A stretch of DNA of 64,000 nt, from assembly GCA_948567375.1 (NCBI GenBank), contig OX419759.1, forward strand, positions 45,175,493-45,239,492, given 5' to 3'. Shown piece after piece: positions 59,490 through 64,000 of this stretch (its first letter is position 1; every line of letters starts with the position of its first letter). Below the pieces are notes generated by a model. The model did no database searches and was not told the DNA's origin. It worked only from the letters and a program-made list of their open reading frames with translations. Origin of the DNA: Lunularia cruciata. Its lineage: Eukaryota > Streptophyta > Marchantiopsida > Lunulariales > Lunulariaceae. A program made the position numbers and the translations under genes.

Positions 59490-60420
59490 TCTTAGAGACC
59501 ACAGTTGGTATTGTATGTTCATGAGGAGCTAGGACATTTTGGAGTAAAGCATACATATAGCTTATTCCAGAGTCATTATTGGCGGTGCGGTATGTAGACC
59601 AAGGTATAACAATTTGTTGCCAGATGTGTGGTTTGTGACCGAGTTAGAGCATCATTCAATGCTTCTACGCCACAATTACACCCATTACCTATCATGGGAT
59701 TGGGTTACCGTTGGATTTTGGACTTTGTTGGACCTTTACCGCTGACTGTGAGACATCATCGATATGTTTTGGTGATGGTGGAGCACTTCTCCAAGTGGAT
59801 TGAGTTGGTGGCACTTCCTAACAAGGCTAGTGAAGAGACAGCTTACTCATTCTTGGATCGAGTTCTTAGTCATTTTGGTGCACCAGTTGAGGTTTTGACT
59901 GATCAGGGTACAGAGTTCTTGGGGGAGTTTTAGGTCTTGTGTGACAAGGCTTTGATTGATCATTGTACTACATCCTGAGATCACCCTAAGGCAGATGGCT
60001 TAGCAGAGAGAGTGGTTCAGACGGTGAGGAGAGGATTGCAAAAGTATGGTTTGTAAAGAGGCCACTTAGGAGATTGGGATCTCCAATTACCTTGGCTGGC
60101 CATGGACTATCAATTCAGCCGGTAAGCCTCCTTAGCTTCTCTCTGTACTTTCTACTTTATGGACGAGATCCAGATTTACCAACAGCCATTTATCAAGATG
60201 CTACTGTAGTTTTGGACTTGGATGATCCCGATGTATGGATGAGCGCATGTTCTCAATGTGTAGAGATCTTTTGGAAAGTGATGCCAATGGCCTTTGAGAA
60301 CTTAGCGATTGCTCAGCATAGAGATACTTTACGCTATACTACCATTCAAGGAAGAGGTTATAGACCCTCAATCCGTCGATTTCATCTAGGAGACTATGTA
60401 TATCTACAATAGATAACACC
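59490..60420 (+). pseudogene. Integrase of element B
   Basis: The zinc domain has CVVCD-like VVCDRVRASFNA at about 59622. The catalytic core has all three acids in place: WILDFVGPLPLT (59712), VLTDQGTEFLGEF (59894-59932) and KADGLAERVVQTV (about 59986-60024), the DD35E arrangement. Several stops interrupt it. The C-terminal part HLGDYVYLQ at 60380-60410 precedes about 65 codons leading to the PHD finger. Confidence 0.87.
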
Positions 60421-60613
60421 GCTGACACTTGATGTTTCAACAGGCCGCACTATCTTGAGAGTGCGTGAGGTTTTGCCATCTGGAGTCCTTGTGTTAGAAG
60501 GACATGATGGTGTTGTTTGGAAGGATCATGTGCACAATTGTGTGCCATGCCAGCTCCCAAACATTGATAGTACTATGGACCCAAGCTTGGCACTTGTACG
60601 TGCAGGCTTCAGG

Positions 60614-60754
60614 TGTATGTTATGTGGCTCTTCTGGTGGAGCTGCTGCTATGTTAATGTGTGATAGCTGTTCGTGAGGATGGCATATGGTATGTATGACT
60701 CCTCCCCTCACGGTGGTTCCTCAGGGACAGTGGTTATGTCCTAGATGTACTTGA
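60614..60754 (+). pseudogene. C-terminal PHD finger of element B polyprotein
   Basis: All eight zinc ligands of a C4HC3 PHD finger are present: CMLC, CDSC, GWH, VC, then WLCPRC, ending in a TGA at 60752-60754. Only one stop, TGA between CDSCS and GWH where A has Arg, interrupts it. PHD fingers commonly bind histone H3 lysine 4 in a methylation-dependent way; the specificity here cannot be read. Its place after the integrase parallels the targeting chromodomain of chromoviruses. Confidence 0.88.
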
Positions 60755-60926
60755 CCTATAGCTAGTCAATTCTTTATATGGTATAGATTGCAGACATGCG
60801 ATTAACAATGGGGCTCCATAGCACCTGGCCTCATGATCTTTGTGCATTATAGGGTATACCATATACTTAGAGTAGATGGCTATCTGGAGTTAGAAGGACC
60901 TAACCGCCAGCTAGAGGGGCGATTGT

Positions 60927-61585
60927 GACACTTTAGAGTCTATGTATGACTTATGTGTGAATTGTGTTTCTATAGTGTATGATGTTGACAATGATGTATG
61001 TTGTGTAGCGATGTATATACACACAACAACTGTCACGCCATTTGTAGTGTCACATCTAGATTACTCGGACATTGGAGTTGCAATGATAGTAGTTATAGTT
61101 ATTTCAGTAGTTTTTCAGAGACTAGTTTTTGACGGTCAGATTTTGTATTTGCAGTACTGATTTCACGGTGGGGCTCATCGTCACTTTGCACCGTTTGCAC
61201 CATTGAGTGTGCCGTCAACAGGATCATTAGAGTTCAAATCTAGCTCGAGTCCAAGGGGTATACTTTCGAAGTACAACTCCAAAGAGTTCACTTCTCTGAT
61301 GTTGAGCATTCGAGTTCTTGGCTATGGTGGACAGAGACCGACGAGCATTACTTGGATTCTCTATGATGAAATGGGTGTGACTTGATTGTAATCAACGCAC
61401 AATTATTGATAATTTATAAAATGATAGATCAAGTACTAATCTGAGTTGAATTGAATTGAGAATGATAAACAATCTGATTATTATGGCACTTTAGAGTCTA
61501 TGTGTAACTTATGTGTGAGTTGTTTCTATAGTGTATATTGTGTAATAACAATATATGTTGCATAACGATGTATATGCGCACGACA
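60927..61585 (+). repeat. 3' LTR region of element B, flanked by ~105-bp repeats
   Basis: Layout as in A: a ~105-bp repeat (60927-61029), a core (61031-61483) matching the A LTR core, and a second ~105-bp repeat (61484-61585). 'agaggggcgat' just before the first repeat fits a polypurine tract. Divergence from A is considerable, so the insertions are not recent. Confidence 0.75.
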
Positions 61586-64000
61586 TTCTGAACGTGAAGA
61601 AAACCAAGTGCTGTTGTTCACTGATTTTTCAGCCAGTGGATGACATGAAAGACTGAGAGTGAAAATTGTGTTCTAGAAATTCTGAAAGGTTTTTCAAGCC
61701 TAGAAATCTTACGAAGGGAGATTTACTAAGGGTGCCAAGCGAGATTACAGCTCGTTGCTGTATCACTATCTGACCATATAACGATTGATAAATAATGTTT
61801 CAAGTCTGAAAGGAGAGTAGAACTTGTGTTCTCGTTGAATGACTGAGTATCGACTGATTATGTGTGATTCAAACATACGTTTCATCTAAGTAATAATCCG
61901 TCGAGTTAGTGAAAAATCCTCAGGAATTGAAATTCATTTTATGTTTCCATTTCTAGACAACGGGTGTGAGAAAGCAATAAATTTCCCTTTTAGTGCTACC
62001 ATTTTGGCTCATTCACTTAGATAAGTTTTTCAGTCTGAAAGTACCTCCTAAAGTTATTTTCTATGGTCCAATGAGTTCTTGAAGGTGAGTACTGATACCT
62101 TCATGTGCTCGGGATGTCTTTTAGGCACTGATGTGGTTCCACAATCAGTGCCTCCACAATAACGTTCGAAAGAGTTTCAGGTTGTAGATATTAAACAGGA
62201 AGAAGAGGATTCAATGAGCAGTTAGTGATGAGCTCGAGTAACATTTGATGTACATTTACATGCATACAACTCAGAAATTTCCGCGCGTGTAAGGACAATT
62301 CAAGACAAATAAGCCCTACAAAAACACTTTCCACTATGAACGTGGTTATAATATTCGGTTCTTGGTTTCTTGTGGAGACCTGTGTCCGCCTAGCAAGAAA
62401 ACAAATAACGACCGTAGCATACCACAGTATTGATGTTAGTGCTCTTGTTCGCCTTTTATCAACCAGATAAGTAAGCATTCCATGTTAAATCCAAGAGAGG
62501 AAAAACCCACCCCAGAGGTAAAGGGAGAAATAATGAAGAAAAACCAGAAGAAAACAGAGGAACCTCTGTAACGAACTGTCGTATGTGTGTCCCATGGACA
62601 CATCTGAATATCAAATCAATGTTCAGGGCGATGTCTCTTACATACCTTGAAGGGAAGGGATACCATACTTCCGTTGGCCACCTCCTTGCTCCTACGCTAT
62701 GTCGACAGCCAAGTATGGCCCGCCTCCATACTAACCTGACATATACAGCACCGATCCTCGTCTTAAGAGACATGGGAGCATAAGTTCCACTGAAACACGA
62801 CCATTAGCGGTATCCCATTTAGATGCCGTGGCACCCTGGCACTGGAAGCACGACCGCCAACCACAATCTCCAACGTGGGCACCACAGAGCGGATCAATTC
62901 AACACCAGGTATATACGTAGCTGCGGGCCCCCTTGTTGTGCCCGGTTCCTGCCAATTGGAGAGTAGGAAGCCGTTGATTGATATCTAGAGCATGGAGGAT
63001 ATCGGCTAAAAGAGACAATCTGAGCTGTCCATTCGACTGGATGGAGAGATAAGGCCCACCTGGAGTCCAGTTTGAAGTTTTCATAGGATGTGATTCGCCC
63101 AGAGAACGTATCATCAGCTAGCAGATCGTACGGAAGCAAGTTGTACTCGACGCCCGTGAAAAGTACCTCCTGGCTTGTGTTCATGGTGTTATAAGAACAG
63201 AAAAATGGTCCGAGGTGGCAATTTGAGCGAAGAAGATGAACACAACATGAGGCTCGCTGATGTAACAGTGTTTATGGTACCGCGGGTCTGTGAGAGCATA
63301 AAGACGAGAGGACCATGTGCAATATCAAAATGTGTGCATCTTTTGAGATGTTTAGACGCTCAATGATCACGCGAACGTCCTGAAGGCAAGAATGACTTTA
63401 ATGTCATGATTGGAAAGAATACCAGGACCCGATTTCTTGAGCCTTCGCTACTTGTGGTGTCATGACAGGCTTGTAAGTGCCGAGGAATACACGAACACCA
63501 CCCACGGAGTAATCCACGTACTTGAATTTACAGGGTGCTGTAAGTGGTTTGGTTGCATTCTTGAAGCATGTGGTTCTACCCCACATGCTTCAAGAATCCA
63601 CATGCCATACGGACTTCTAGTATAGGGCGAATACATTAGAATGTGCGCATGTTTGATGAATTCTTTGACTGCTTCAGCAGCGTCAGTGCTTGGTCACTGT
63701 GCAGAACGGGACTATGAAGGAGACACCCGGTAAGAGAATATGTAACTAGGAGTTCAAAGCTGGCCTACATCAGCGTACTCCTCTGCTAAGGTTGCATCTA
63801 CTAGCGGTCATGTTAAGATCGTGGTTCAGAGTTCAGCAACCGACTGCTCAAACCACGCGAGCACGCACTCACGCTCATTAACCTTCACCCTCTCGTATTG
63901 TGAAAATAAGGTAAGCTGTACACACTTGTGCTGGCTTTCTCCAATTCAGACATGCAAGGAAAAGCCATCTTCGTAGTAACGCCTCCGAGTTTAGAGATAA
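61586..64000. other. No convincing gene
   Basis: Several ORFs of 60-104 codons lie on the minus strand (62459-62773, 62894-63184, 63404-63586). The last reads YVDYSVGGVRVFLGTYKPVM and looks protein-like, but I cannot assign any family or link them by splicing. A host gene on the minus strand is possible at 62.4-63.6 kb. Confidence 0.35.
63557..63597. repeat. Perfect 17-bp inverted repeat with 7-nt loop
   Basis: Left arm ATTCTTGAAGCATGTGG at 63557-63573 and its exact complement at 63581-63597 enclose TTCTACC. A transcript would form a stable hairpin. Confidence 0.9.

Larger units (their letters stand above)
53750..61585 (+). mobile_element. Ty3/gypsy retroelement B with DNA methyltransferase and PHD finger
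   Basis: Second copy of the element A family, on the plus strand. Similarity to A starts near 53750-53870 in the leader and runs to the 3' end at 61585. Domain order is gag (54233), protease (55630), methyltransferase (56340-57345), reverse transcriptase, RNase H, integrase, PHD finger (ends 60754), 3' LTR. No 5' LTR could be found upstream, where unrelated sequence with a tRNA-like segment lies, so the element is 5'-truncated or rearranged. Compared with A it has lost about 0.75 kb between the first zinc knuckle and the protease. Frameshifts and stops show it is dead. Confidence 0.9.

Noticed and set aside
62700-62773. Minus-strand DEDRCCICQ followed by a GT donor, like the start of a RING finger
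   Set aside because: A stop lies just before it and no downstream exon supplies the remaining RING ligands.

Overview
The window is nuclear DNA of a land plant, most likely a bryophyte and probably a moss. Three host genes carry short GT-AG introns and match plant families: the 26S proteasome subunit RPN2, a plastidic ATP/ADP translocase, and a plant-type basic protein. Genes sit in moderately GC islands with pyrimidine-rich leaders. The intervening DNA is AT-rich and full of decayed retroelements. The moss assignment is inference; the land-plant assignment is well supported by the translocase and RPN2 sequences.

Layout. 1-1115 (minus): 5' part of RPN2, running off the left edge. 1.8-18.1 kb: AT-rich retroelement graveyard. 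It holds an old plus-strand LTR element (about 3.5-9.9 kb), a second copy of its interior (about 12.7-16.8 kb), and a solo-type LTR of another family inserted in each copy, in opposite orientations. 18.1-27.5 kb (minus): Ty3/gypsy element A, nearly full length. 27.5-34.6 kb: no convincing gene apart from weak ORFs and a purine-rich stretch. 34.6-38.6 kb (plus): an eight-exon gene for a Ser/Lys-rich protein whose N-terminus resembles the Aurora-binding end of TPX2. 38.6-43.4 kb: mostly non-coding. 43.5-46.8 kb (minus): six-exon plastidic nucleotide transporter with a pyrimidine-rich leader. 47.5-53.4 kb: no gene, several local duplications. 53.9-61.6 kb (plus): Ty3/gypsy element B, a second, 5'-damaged copy of the same family. 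61.6-64 kb: no firm gene, but a perfect 17-bp inverted repeat.

The most striking content is the A/B retroelement family. Its polyprotein order is gag (with zinc knuckle), aspartic protease, a cytosine-5 DNA methyltransferase domain, reverse transcriptase, RNase H, integrase, then a C-terminal PHD finger. The methyltransferase motifs run I, II, IV, VI, VIII, IX, X, the canonical DNMT3/DNMT1 order and not the rearranged order of plant DRM enzymes; the detail is DNMT3-like. A retroelement carrying both a DNA methylation writer and a histone-tail reader suggests an element that could choose or modify its own chromatin. Cytosine methyltransferases captured by retrotransposons have been reported, as I recall, in dinoflagellates and a charophyte alga; I know of no description of this combination with a PHD finger in a land plant, but I could not search.

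Both copies are dead. They carry many nonsense codons of the kind made by C-to-T change at CAG, CGA and TGG codons, frameshifts, and in B a deletion of roughly 0.75 kb. Two copies in inverted orientation allow the domain order to be read with confidence although neither could make the protein. Three stop codons inside the methyltransferase region occur in both copies, so that domain may already have been broken in their common ancestor.
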